DNA of 64,000 bases from Salinivirgaceae bacterium (GCA_017645945.1 JAGCNL010000044.1:31035-95034), one strand, 5' to 3'. Positions 1-7,688 are shown, numbered from the stretch's first letter. Notes: generated by a model not told the origin, from the sequence alone. Made by a program: numbers and translations.

Positions 1-840
1 ATAGTTGGTAATCTGTAAGATGTATTGCCGTTCGGTGTTCATTTGCACGATGCTGTCAATGGCGGTGCAGGCGGCAGAAATGTTTTGCAATGTCAGTGGT
101 GCCGAAGATGTGATGCCCGATGGTTGCTGGCGCAGAAAATCGATAATCTCGCGCCGCCCAGCAATGTAGGCGCCTGCGTTTGAGCCAAGATATTGCAGCG
201 AGCCAGTCTGAATTTCGGGTACATCGATGTTGTCGAAAAGAGTGCAAACACCGCTTCCGCCTTGTCCGATTAGGCCCGCCGACAGAGTCTGGTCGATGGC
301 CACAATGGCTTTGTAGCGGTTGGCAAGCTCAAAGATGCGGTTCAGCGGTGCAATGTTGCCCGACGCCAAATCGACGGCATCAACAATCAGCAGTCTGTTT
401 TGCTGCGCTTGCGACAGTTTCAGCTGTTTTTCGATGTCGTCAGTGTCGAAGCCGTGATACTTGTATTTTGTGGCTCGGCAGAAAGTGGGGCCTCCGCTTA
501 AGGCAAACTGGCTTAGAGCGTTGTAAATCACGGCGTCGGCGCGGTTGAGAAGATGGTTTGTCAGGGCGCCGTCAGCATCGGCTTGCGAGTTGTAGAGAAT
601 GCAGTCGTCGGCATTGAGCATACGGGCGATTCTTGCTTCAAGTGCAGCGGCAGTATGGCTTTCATCGGCTTGACCGACATTCAGCGCAAATGGGGCAGGG
701 GAGCTGAAATTCAGCAATTTCTGTCCGCCAATCTCAATGACGGCATCGGTCGACATTGATGTGCCGAGGCTGTTGTAAAGCCCCGCATCGTTGATGTCGG
801 CAAGGCGGCTGCACAATTGTTCGCGAAAGTCGGTGTACAT
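1..840 (-). CDS. Alpha-oxoamine synthase / 2-amino-3-ketobutyrate CoA ligase-like protein, 3' end outside window, probably non-catalytic
   Basis: An open frame of 280 codons runs from ATG (complement of 838-840) off the left edge without a stop. The fold-I PLP-enzyme pattern of the KBL/BioF/serine palmitoyltransferase family is recognisable: DDCILYNSQADADGAL at about residue 83, a VDAV segment, IDQTLSAGLIGQGGSG near 182-197, and TGSLQYLGSNAGAYIAGRRE near 212-231. The residues that hold PLP in active members are replaced. The ring-stacking His of the NHAS motif is Gln111, the His three residues after the cofactor Asp183 is Leu186, and the Schiff-base Lys of TGTLGKA aligns with Tyr217. I infer a pseudo-enzyme or regulatory subunit, like eukaryotic SPT subunit 1, which also lacks the lysine. 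The family call is fairly sure. The loss of activity is inferred and the C-terminus is not visible. Confidence 0.8.
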   Translation of the reverse strand, partial: MYTDFREQLCSRLADINDAGLYNSLGTSMSTDAVIEIGGQKLLNFSSPAPFALNVGQADESHTAAALEARIARMLNADDCILYNSQADADGALTNHLLNRADAVIYNALSQFALSGGPTFCRATKYKYHGFDTDDIEKQLKLSQAQQNRLLIVDAVDLASGNIAPLNRIFELANRYKAIVAIDQTLSAGLIGQGGSGVCTLFDNIDVPEIQTGSLQYLGSNAGAYIAGRREIIDFLRQQPSGITSSAPLTLQNISAACTAIDSIVQMNTERQYILQITNY

Positions 841-953
841 TGCATTTGCTGTTTCTGCGGGCAAAACTACATTAAATAATTGAAGGTTTGAAGTCCGGAT
901 AGCTATCGCGATGATTAATCGAAAGAGATTTTGCTCCCGTCAATACCAATGGT

Positions 954-1010
954 TGTAAAATCTGTAAAGCAACTGTAAACACATTGTAAAGAACTTTACA
1001 CTTTTTTACA
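954..1010 (+). promoter_or_regulatory. Enhancer-like array of TGTAAA half-sites upstream of sigma-54 promoter 1
   Basis: TGTAAA starts at 954, 963, 974 and 985, a spacing of 9-11 bases that puts the copies on one helical face. The 985 copy forms the 16-base palindrome TGTAAAGAACTTTACA (985-1000), followed by another inverted half-site TTTACA at 1005-1010. The array lies 45-100 bases upstream of a -24/-12 promoter, where an NtrC-type activator would bind. The same array is repeated at 3762-3819. The activator is inferred and is not encoded in the window. Confidence 0.6.
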
Positions 1011-1054
1011 CTTTGCCTAAATGCAAAATAATTGAATATCAATAAAATAAAACT

Positions 1055-1070
1055 TTGGCACGCGCCATGT
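1055..1070 (+). promoter_or_regulatory. Sigma-54 (RpoN) -24/-12 promoter 1
   Basis: TTGGCACGCGCCATGT has a perfect -24 box (TTGGCACG) and the required GG-N10-G spacing. The -12 box is ATGT instead of TTGC. The predicted start is near 1082, giving an untranslated leader of about 60 bases before the 40-residue peptide gene at 1141. It is conserved in the second cassette at 3864-3879, while surrounding bases have changed. Confidence 0.65.
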
Positions 1071-1140
1071 AATAAGTTTGGCACAAGAGTTTTGTAAAAG
1101 ATTTTAAAAACATAAACACTAACATTAAAAATTAACAATT

Positions 1141-1263
1141 ATGATCACAACAACTATCAGAATCGAATCGTGGCGCCGCAGCGGCCGCCGCTCGATGCAG
1201 CAAAATCGTCGTACCAACATCGCGAAAGCGCCGATAATGGCAATGAGAACAATTAAGAATTAA
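1141..1263 (+). CDS. Small basic peptide (40 residues), copy 1
   Basis: ATG at 1141 opens a 40-codon frame starting MITTTIRIESWRRSGRRS and ending NIAKAPIMAMRTIKN. It has eight Arg, two Lys and one Glu, no Cys and no signal peptide or membrane segment. Reality as a gene is supported by its near-identical twin at 3950: in the first 33 codons only three differ, two silently and one Thr to Ser, and frame, start and stop are kept. It sits about 60 bases behind a sigma-54-type promoter and 86 bases ahead of an FtsX-type permease. I do not recognise the family. It could be an exported cationic peptide, a regulator of the permease, or a leader peptide. Confidence 0.65.
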   Translation: MITTTIRIESWRRSGRRSMQQNRRTNIAKAPIMAMRTIKN

Positions 1264-1349
1264 ATTATCAGAAGGTTAGGGTTTGGAAAAGTGAAAAACT
1301 GAACGTATCACCAACGAACCTTAACTTTTAACTTCGAAAACTTAAAGCA

Positions 1350-3686
1350 ATGAAAAGTTTCTGGAATTTCTTGAAAAAGAATAAGTTGTACGGATTCGTA
1401 AACCTTGTTGGACTGACGGTTTCGATGGCGTTCGTGCTGCTGCTGGCGGTTTATGTCAAAAGGCAGCTGTCGACCGACTCGTTTCAGAAAAATGCCGACC
1501 GTATTTATTTGATTGCCAATGGTTCACATCTTGGTATGGGTTATTGGCTCGACAAGCACCTGAAGAACAATTTCCCTGAAATTGAGAAAGGCTGCTGTGT
1601 GTCATACCTGTCGTCGGCCTGCGAGTTTAATATTGATGGAGCCACCGTCTATGGCAGCGTAACGTGTGCCGACAGCAACTTCTTCGAAATATTCAGCTAC
1701 GAACTGACGGCCGGCAATAAAGCCGACTGGCACGTATCGGCCGACCAGTGTATGGTAAGCCAAAAGTTTGCCAACGCACATTTTGCTGACAAAGACCCAA
1801 TTGGGCGGACAATTACTATTCAGTGGAATGGCGGTCTTCCTCTCACTATATGCGGAGTCTATGCCGATTTTGGCAATTCAATTATTAAAACACCCGATGT
1901 GCTGATGCGTGGCGATTTGATGCCGAAGTTCAATCCCGCTCACGATGAACGTATGGGCAACGCTACGGGCGGTCTCTGCTTTGTAATGACTTACCCTGGC
2001 GCCGACCTTCAGGCGCGGCACGATGATATGCTCGACTGGATGAAGCAGAACTGGTGGGCGTATAACTTGGGTGTGTTCGACCAGGTGCGGATGATACCGC
2101 TGCGTGATGTCTATTTCCTGAATGAAGGTAACTTCGACGTGACGGGCGCACTGCAACTGGGCAACCGCAATCTGGTGAACCTTCTGCTCGCAATGTGCCT
2201 TCTTCTGCTGGCGTTTGCGGTGCTCAACTATGTGAATATGAGCACGGCTCTGATGGGATTCCGCGCCAAAGAGATGGCAACGAGGCGTTTGGTAGGTGCT
2301 GGCAAGAGTGGCATCTTCTTGAAAATCATTCTTGAGAGCACCATCATCTGCTGCATATCGATGCTTCTGGCCGTTGTGCTGGCCGAGCTATTTGCACCGG
2401 CAGCATCGCGACTGCTGAACTATCAGGTTTCAGTCTTCGCAGCCGTCTCACCCGTGAACATTCTGCTTGTTCTGGCGTTCATTGTTGTTCTGGGATTCGT
2501 GGCCGGACTGGTGCCAGCCCTGCTTATTCAGAAGGCGCAGCCAATTGAGATTGTGCGCGGCACGCTTCGGCGCAAGACCAAAACCGTTTACAGTAGGATA
2601 ATCATTGTCGTTCAGAACGTTGTGGCTGTGGTTATGCTTGTGTCGGCGCTCACAATGTGGCTTCAGATTCGCCACATGATTAACGCCGATTTGGGCTACA
2701 ACACAAAGGATATTCTTGTTGTCGATAACAGTTTTGGCACGTCGGCCGAACTTCGTCCAGCCATTGACAAACTGAATGCTTTGCCGTGCGTTGAGATGGT
2801 TGGTCAAGGCAATGGAACTCCGCTTGAGCACACCAACAATTTAACAATGAGTCTTGATAATGAGGACTTCATTTCTTTCCAAGAAATTCAAGGTGACGAC
2901 AACTATTTCAAGATTCTTGGGTTGAGAATGAAGCAGGATAACCACAGCGGTGACAAAGATGCTGTGTGGGTCAACGAGTATACTTTCAAGCTGTTAGGTA
3001 TTGACGAAACAACAACCGAAGTCTCTTTAAACGGTGGCGAATACAAGCTGCAGATTGCAGGAATCTATTACGATTTCAAGATTCGTCCGCTTGAGGCTGC
3101 ACAAAGTGCGGCGCTGATTAATAACTGGGGCGAGGAATGCGTTGAGAACGGTCCTTGGATGATTGTAATTAAGACAACAGGCGACCACGCCACCGCCCGC
3201 CAGCAGGTTGAGGCTGCTTTCAAAGAATTCTTTCCCGATAAAATATTCGATGCCAAGTATATAGAAGAGAGTATCGAGGAAGGTTTCCGCGATGAGCAAC
3301 GAGTGCTGAATGTGGTGTTCATCTTCACTCTGCTGTCGATTCTGGTGTCGGCTTTGGGTTTGTTTGCAATGAGTTCGTACTATATGCAGCAGGAGATTCG
3401 GAGCGTGTCGGTCAAGAAGGTGTTTGGTGCCGAATATTCGGGAGTGCTGCGCGAACTTGTGCTGTTGTTTATGAAGATGGTTGGCGTGGCCTTTGTTCTG
3501 GGCATCCCGTTAGGATGGTACGTTATGAACCGCTGGCTTGCTGGTTTCGGGCACCGCATCGACCTGTATTGGTGGATTTTCGCCCTTGCCGGACTCGCAG
3601 TGTTGCTGATTGCCGTCGCGTCGGTGCTCTACCAAAGCGTGAAAACCGCAAACACCAATCCCGCCGAGGCGCTGAAGAAAGAGTAA
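1350..3686 (+). CDS. ABC transporter permease, FtsX/MacB-like (unit 1)
   Basis: This 778-residue membrane protein has the tandem FtsX layout common in Bacteroidota: one TM helix (about 13-36), a large extracytoplasmic MacB_PCD-like domain, TM helices near 275-298, 325-350 and 371-393, another near 417-440, a second extracytoplasmic domain, and three C-terminal helices from about 654 to 762. It ends with the typical NPAEALKKE. MacB-type permeases couple ATP hydrolysis to work on the periplasmic side, such as pushing peptides or lipoproteins toward an outer-membrane channel, rather than moving substrate through the membrane. Unit 1 has no ATPase gene of its own. The ATPase at 4276 could serve both permeases. 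It follows peptide gene 1 and ends at a strong terminator (3714-3746). Confidence 0.88.
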   Translation: MKSFWNFLKKNKLYGFVNLVGLTVSMAFVLLLAVYVKRQLSTDSFQKNADRIYLIANGSHLGMGYWLDKHLKNNFPEIEKGCCVSYLSSACEFNIDGATVYGSVTCADSNFFEIFSYELTAGNKADWHVSADQCMVSQKFANAHFADKDPIGRTITIQWNGGLPLTICGVYADFGNSIIKTPDVLMRGDLMPKFNPAHDERMGNATGGLCFVMTYPGADLQARHDDMLDWMKQNWWAYNLGVFDQVRMIPLRDVYFLNEGNFDVTGALQLGNRNLVNLLLAMCLLLLAFAVLNYVNMSTALMGFRAKEMATRRLVGAGKSGIFLKIILESTIICCISMLLAVVLAELFAPAASRLLNYQVSVFAAVSPVNILLVLAFIVVLGFVAGLVPALLIQKAQPIEIVRGTLRRKTKTVYSRIIIVVQNVVAVVMLVSALTMWLQIRHMINADLGYNTKDILVVDNSFGTSAELRPAIDKLNALPCVEMVGQGNGTPLEHTNNLTMSLDNEDFISFQEIQGDDNYFKILGLRMKQDNHSGDKDAVWVNEYTFKLLGIDETTTEVSLNGGEYKLQIAGIYYDFKIRPLEAAQSAALINNWGEECVENGPWMIVIKTTGDHATARQQVEAAFKEFFPDKIFDAKYIEESIEEGFRDEQRVLNVVFIFTLLSILVSALGLFAMSSYYMQQEIRSVSVKKVFGAEYSGVLRELVLLFMKMVGVAFVLGIPLGWYVMNRWLAGFGHRIDLYWWIFALAGLAVLLIAVASVLYQSVKTANTNPAEALKKE

Positions 3687-3713
3687 AATATTGAGAAGAA
3701 TAGTCACCGAAAG

Positions 3714-3746
3714 GCACGAAATCCGATAATGGTTTCGTGCTTTTTT
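3714..3746 (+). terminator. Rho-independent terminator after permease 1
   Basis: A perfect 8-base stem GCACGAAA/TTTCGTGC with an 11-base loop is followed by six T. It separates unit 1 from the second enhancer/promoter cassette, so the two units are transcribed independently. Confidence 0.85.
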
Positions 3747-3761
3747 GTTTCAGTCTTTTCA

Positions 3762-3819
3762 TGTAAAAATCTGTAAAGCAATTGTAAACCCACTGTAAAG
3801 AACTTTACACTTTTTTACA
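3762..3819 (+). promoter_or_regulatory. Enhancer-like array of TGTAAA half-sites upstream of sigma-54 promoter 2
   Basis: Half-sites start at 3762, 3772, 3783 and 3794. The last forms the palindrome TGTAAAGAACTTTACA (3794-3809), followed by TTTACA at 3814-3819. Spacing and palindrome are kept relative to copy 1, although bases between half-sites differ (for example AACTGTAAACACA versus AATTGTAAACCCA). Confidence 0.6.
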
Positions 3820-3863
3820 CTTTGTTAAAATGCGAAATATTTGAATATCAATAGAATAAAACT

Positions 3864-3879
3864 TTGGCACGCACCATGT
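3864..3879 (+). promoter_or_regulatory. Sigma-54 (RpoN) -24/-12 promoter 2
   Basis: TTGGCACGCACCATGT shows the same perfect -24 box and GG-N10-G spacing as promoter 1, with a single base changed in the spacer. The predicted start is near 3891, about 60 bases ahead of peptide gene 2. Confidence 0.65.
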
Positions 3880-3949
3880 AATAAGTTTGGCACAAGAGTT
3901 TTGTAAAAGATTTTAAAAACATAAACATTAACATTAAAAACTTAAAACT

Positions 3950-4072
3950 ATGATTACAACAACTATCAGAATCGAATCGTGGCGCCGCAGCGGCCGCCGC
4001 TCGATGCAGCAAAACCGTCGTTCCAACATCGCGAAAGCGCCGATAATGGGAATAAGAACTATCAAGGCGTAA
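3950..4072 (+). CDS. Small basic peptide (40 residues), copy 2
   Basis: This is the twin of the ORF at 1141: the same 40-codon length, MITTTIRIESWRRSGRRS at the start and NIAKAPIMGIRTIKA at the end. Divergence is concentrated in the last seven codons. Upstream there is mostly silent change, as expected for a translated sequence. Its net charge is strongly positive. About 200 bases of repetitive spacer separate it from the ATPase gene at 4276, with no obvious terminator between, so read-through into the ATPase and permease is likely. Function is unknown. Candidates are a transported cationic peptide, a small permease partner or a leader peptide. Confidence 0.65.
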   Translation: MITTTIRIESWRRSGRRSMQQNRRSNIAKAPIMGIRTIKA

Positions 4073-4275
4073 TTTAGGCACTAGGCATTAGGCAAAAGTA
4101 AATAAACAATTAACTATTAATAATTAACAATGAATGAGTTATAGAAGTTGAGAAGGTTGAGGAAGTTGAGTGAGTTGAGAAAACTAAACCTTCTAAACCG
4201 CGAAGCGCTCAACTTTCTAAACCTTGAACTTAAAACTTATAACTTATAACTCAAACACTTAAAACTTTTACAGCA
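4073..4275. repeat. Low-complexity spacer with drifting short repeats
   Basis: This spacer contains TTAGGCA-like units, AACAATTAAC-like units, GTTGAG-like units and then CTAAACC/TTATAACTTA-like units. A segment around 4187-4213 (AACCTTCTAAAC, then GCGAAGCGCT) recurs at about 29719-29745. There is no ORF and no clear terminator. Confidence 0.6.
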
Positions 4276-4956
4276 ATGATTAAAGTAACAAATCTATCGA
4301 AAGTTTTCCGCACAGAGGAAATTGAGACCGTGGCTCTGAACGGCGTGTCGTTCGAAATCAAAGAGGGCGAGTTTGTGGCCATCATGGGGCCGTCGGGTTG
4401 CGGAAAGTCAACACTGATGAATGTTCTGGGATTGCTTGATTCACCGACTGGCGGCTCATATGAACTGCTTGGCTCGGAAGTGTCGGGGCTGAAGGAGAAG
4501 GAGCGCACCAATTTCCGCAAGGGCAACATCGGGTTTGTGTTCCAGAGTTTCAACTTGATTGACGAGCTGAACGTTTTCGACAACATCGAACTGCCGCTGC
4601 GCTATCTGAACATCAGCGCAAACGAGCGCCGCCAGCGCGTTACTGACATTATGAAACGTATGGGCATCAGCCATCGTGCAAAGCACTATCCGCAGCAACT
4701 CTCTGGTGGTCAGCAGCAGAGGGTGGCCATTGCGCGCGCTGTGGTTGCCAACCCAAAACTGATTCTGGCCGACGAGCCCACTGGCAACCTTGACTCAAAG
4801 AACGGCAAGGAAGTGATGACTCTGCTCACCGAACTCAATGCCGATGGCACAACCATAATCATGGTTACACACTCGCCCAAAGACGCTGCGGTTGCACAAC
4901 GCACCATCAACTTGTTCGACGGTCAGATTGTTTCGGATATTAAAAATGAGTTATAA
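4276..4956 (+). CDS. ABC transporter ATP-binding protein, MacB/LolD family
   Basis: This 226-residue ATPase has all catalytic motifs: Walker A GPSGCGKST (38-46), Q-loop Gln90, signature LSGGQ (142-146), Walker B LILADE (162-167) and switch His199. Its length and the NLDSKNG segment are typical of the stand-alone ATPases that drive FtsX-type permeases (LolD, MacB N-domain, FtsE). It lies in unit 2 between peptide 2 and permease 2 and probably energises permease 2, perhaps also permease 1, which has no ATPase of its own. No periplasmic adaptor (MacA) or TolC homologue is in the window. The substrate is unknown. Confidence 0.93.
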   Translation: MIKVTNLSKVFRTEEIETVALNGVSFEIKEGEFVAIMGPSGCGKSTLMNVLGLLDSPTGGSYELLGSEVSGLKEKERTNFRKGNIGFVFQSFNLIDELNVFDNIELPLRYLNISANERRQRVTDIMKRMGISHRAKHYPQQLSGGQQQRVAIARAVVANPKLILADEPTGNLDSKNGKEVMTLLTELNADGTTIIMVTHSPKDAAVAQRTINLFDGQIVSDIKNEL

Positions 4957-5156
4957 GGTGTTGGGTGTTAGGGATTAGGTGTTAGTCAATTACGAATTAC
5001 GAACGTAAACAATTAATAATTAACAATGAACAATTAACAATGAGTGGGGCAAATGGTGTGAGGCATAAGGTTTCAAAACCAACACCCAATACCCAACACC
5101 TGAAACCAAAACCACTCACGCATTCAATTAGTCAATCATTCAATAAATACACTACT
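4957..5156. repeat. Spacer with self-complementary drifting repeats
   Basis: The first part (about 4957-4983) reads as GGTGTTGGG/GGTGTTAG units. The part near 5080-5102 reads CCAACACCCAATACCCAAC, its near complement, so the spacer can fold into a long imperfect hairpin. Between them lie AACAATTAACAATGA-like units. An ATG at 5040 is in frame with the next gene, but the extra 39 residues would be translated repeat. Confidence 0.6.
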
Positions 5157-7592
5157 ATGAATTTCTTCCGACAAGGCAAAACAACTCGCGCGTCGTTCAT
5201 AATCAACACTTTGGGAATGGGTGTGGCTATTGCTGCATTTTATATTCTGGCGGTGCAGGTGAATTTTATGTTCACCTTCAATAAAAATCTGCCCGACTAC
5301 AAGAATATTTATGCAATGCACGTTCCGCGATTTAACGGCGAAGGCCGAGTGGCAATAATTAACCGACCAATGGCCGAGCGGCTCATCAGCGAACTGCCGG
5401 AGATTGCCATTGGCGGCGAGTTCGGAACCTGGGGCCCGAGTTCGCACAGTTACAACCTTCAGCCCGAAGGTGAGCACGGAAGCGCCGAGAACGGTTTCCC
5501 TCGCAATATGAGCGCCCAAACAGCTCTGGTCACAAAAGCGGGCGTTGAAATGTTTGGCTACGAGTTTCTACAAGGCTCGTGGGCCGCTATGGAGGGCGAT
5601 GACCGCCGACTGGCCATTTCGGAGTCGATGGCGGAGAAGTTTGGTCTGCAAGTGGGCGACATTGTTCAGGAAAACGCCGACCGCGGCAAGCGTATGTGCG
5701 AGGTGGTGGCCATCTTCAAAGACGTGCCCAAGAACACTGACCTTGAGCAATTCGACATTTTGTGCGACATCGGCAACGTGTGCATCGATGACTGGAGTGA
5801 GGGCAGTTTCACCTACTTTGTGAAACCCGCCGCCGGACTCACGCCCGAAGACCTTGTCCGTGCCGCCGACGCCCGTCTGCGCCGCGCCTTGACCGAGGAC
5901 GGATTCTTCCCCGAATGGTTTGGAAAAGCAGAGAGCGACAAGGACGTTGAAGAGAGTATGGAAATGATTAATGTCAAATTCACACCCATTGCCGACATCT
6001 ATTTCTCGCAAATCGGGACGAACTATATGCGCAAGGGCAACAAGGGTATGGCCTACGGATGGATTGCAATTGCGCTGTTGATTCTGTTTGTCGCCATAAT
6101 CAACTATGTGAATATGTTTTTTGCGCTGGTGCCAGTAAAAATGCGCGGCATCAACACACGCAAGATTTTGGGCAGCAGTCGCGCAAGCCTGACGGCGAGC
6201 GTTGTTTCCGAAGCTGTGGCTATGACGGCGGTGTCGATTGCGCTGGCGGTTGTGCTGGTACTTATAATGCAAAACACAACGTACTCGGGGTTAATGTATT
6301 GCAGTGTTTCGATAGTCCGAAACGCAGGTGTGGCCTTGCTTTGCGGCATCGGCGCTATTGTGGTGGCCATCGGGTCGAGCCTTTATCCGGCGCTCTACAT
6401 CACATCGTTTGAGCCGGCTTTTGCGCTCAAGGCGAATTTCGGCGCAAGCCAAACAGGGAAAACAATGCGCTATGCTCTTGTAATGGTGCAGTTTACGGTG
6501 GCCATCGGGTTCATTATTATGACGATTTTTGTCGATATTCAAAACCGATTCCTTCAGAAACACGATATGGGCTTCGACCGCGAGAACATTGTGGTGGCAC
6601 ACGTGTCGAACAAGGTGGGCGAAGAGGCGGCCACTGTTGCGTCGGCTTTGAAACAGAACCCGCAGGTGAAAGATGTGGCCTGGGGCGACGGCAACGGGTT
6701 GGTGTCGTGGGGCAGTATGTCGTGGGGCAGAATGATTGACGGCAATCAATGTCAATGGGAAGTGTATCCGTGCTCGTGGAATATGCTTGATTTTCTGGGA
6801 ATTGTTATTGTGGAAGGTCGCAACTTCACGCAGGCCGACGAGCAGACCGAGAACGGTGTGTTCATCTTCAACGAGACGGCCCGCAATCAGTACAACTTCA
6901 CACCTGGAAAATTGGTGCCCGGACACACAGAAAAAGATGCCGAGATTGTCGGTATCTGCAAAGATTTCAACGCATGGCCAATGCAGCATGCTATCAGGCC
7001 GTACTGCTTCTACGTTTGGAGCGAGAAGAACAGATGGCGTCCTTGCACAACTCTGCTGGTACGCACAATCAAGGGAGCTGACATAAGCGAGGTTTTCAAG
7101 CACATTGAGCAAACTGTTATGAACTTCGACGAAACACTCACCACCGAGGACATCAACGTGCGTCTGTTTGACAACGATTTGCAGCAATTTTACAGCCACT
7201 CCGAAAGATTCGCGCAATTGACTCGTTTGCTGTCGATTATCACCATCATCATTGCGCTGCTGGGCGTGTTCGGACTGGTGCTTTTCGAAACCGAGTACCG
7301 CCGCAAGGAGATTGGCATCCGTCGCGTGAACGGCGCCACCATTGCCGATGTTCTGCGAATGTTCAACCGCCGCTACGTGCTGATTGTATTGGCTTGCTTT
7401 GGCATTGCCGCCCCTGTCAGCTATGTGGTTATTGTCACCTATCTGCAACAATTCGCCTATCGCACGGCCATCCACTGGTGGGTGTTTGTTGTGGCACTCG
7501 TGGCCGTAATGGTTGTCACGGTGGCCATTGTAACGCTGCGCTCACTACGCGCCGCCACTTGCAATCCAGTTGAATCGTTGAGGAGTGAGTAA
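5157..7592 (+). CDS. ABC transporter permease, FtsX/MacB-like (unit 2)
   Basis: This 811-residue tandem FtsX-type permease starts at the ATG before NFFRQGKTT. I rejected an in-frame ATG 117 bases upstream because the added residues come from intergenic repeats and precede the usual cytoplasmic lead into TM1 (about 15-37). A large extracytoplasmic domain, a four-helix FtsX core in the middle, a second extracytoplasmic domain and three C-terminal helices follow. It ends ATCNPVESLRSE. It is homologous to permease 1 but clearly diverged (for example MRGINTRKILG versus AKEMATRRLVG after TM2), so it is not part of the recent duplication. It probably works with the ATPase immediately upstream. Confidence 0.88.
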   Translation: MNFFRQGKTTRASFIINTLGMGVAIAAFYILAVQVNFMFTFNKNLPDYKNIYAMHVPRFNGEGRVAIINRPMAERLISELPEIAIGGEFGTWGPSSHSYNLQPEGEHGSAENGFPRNMSAQTALVTKAGVEMFGYEFLQGSWAAMEGDDRRLAISESMAEKFGLQVGDIVQENADRGKRMCEVVAIFKDVPKNTDLEQFDILCDIGNVCIDDWSEGSFTYFVKPAAGLTPEDLVRAADARLRRALTEDGFFPEWFGKAESDKDVEESMEMINVKFTPIADIYFSQIGTNYMRKGNKGMAYGWIAIALLILFVAIINYVNMFFALVPVKMRGINTRKILGSSRASLTASVVSEAVAMTAVSIALAVVLVLIMQNTTYSGLMYCSVSIVRNAGVALLCGIGAIVVAIGSSLYPALYITSFEPAFALKANFGASQTGKTMRYALVMVQFTVAIGFIIMTIFVDIQNRFLQKHDMGFDRENIVVAHVSNKVGEEAATVASALKQNPQVKDVAWGDGNGLVSWGSMSWGRMIDGNQCQWEVYPCSWNMLDFLGIVIVEGRNFTQADEQTENGVFIFNETARNQYNFTPGKLVPGHTEKDAEIVGICKDFNAWPMQHAIRPYCFYVWSEKNRWRPCTTLLVRTIKGADISEVFKHIEQTVMNFDETLTTEDINVRLFDNDLQQFYSHSERFAQLTRLLSIITIIIALLGVFGLVLFETEYRRKEIGIRRVNGATIADVLRMFNRRYVLIVLACFGIAAPVSYVVIVTYLQQFAYRTAIHWWVFVVALVAVMVVTVAIVTLRSLRAATCNPVESLRSE

Positions 7593-7648
7593 CTGAAATA
7601 TTTAGGCTGTTGACAGCCGAATTTTGAAACAATTAACCATTGTGTCGG

Positions 7649-7688
7649 TCCCGGACGGAAATTCAGGTTTCTGTTCGGGATTTTTTTT
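7649..7688 (+). terminator. Rho-independent terminator ending unit 2
   Basis: A 13-base stem (TCCCGGACGGAAA against TTTCTGTTCGGGA, two G-U pairs) with a 6-base loop is followed by eight T. Confidence 0.85.

Larger units (their letters stand above)
951..1263 (+). repeat. Duplicated regulatory-plus-peptide cassette, copy 1
   Basis: This segment matches 3759-4072 base for base over most of its length: the enhancer array, sigma-54 promoter, leader and a 40-codon ORF. The differences are scattered substitutions and one- or two-base changes, roughly one in ten positions by eye. It is a direct duplication about 2.8 kb apart, each copy heading a separate transport unit. Confidence 0.85.
3759..4072 (+). 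repeat. Duplicated regulatory-plus-peptide cassette, copy 2
   Basis: Second copy of the 951-1263 segment, in the same orientation. It lies directly behind the terminator of unit 1 and heads unit 2 (peptide 2, ATPase, permease 2). Confidence 0.85.

Noticed and set aside
1075..1095. Second TTGGCAC (TTTGGCACAAGAGTTTTGT) as another sigma-54 promoter
   Set aside because: The GG to GT spacing is 12 rather than 10 bases, so it does not fit; the site at 1055-1070 does.
872..1138. 88-codon minus-strand frame over promoter 1
   Set aside because: AT-rich frame crossing the enhancer and promoter; the second cassette does not keep the same start, stop or length.
5040..5156. Upstream ATG for permease 2
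   Set aside because: The 39 extra residues are translated intergenic repeats and precede the normal N-terminus.
5568..6272. 234-codon minus-strand open frame
   Set aside because: Antisense of permease 2, which has clear TM and FtsX features.
6291..7475. 394-codon minus-strand open frame
   Set aside because: Antisense of the FtsX permease gene; composition follows the sense codons and no family motif is visible.
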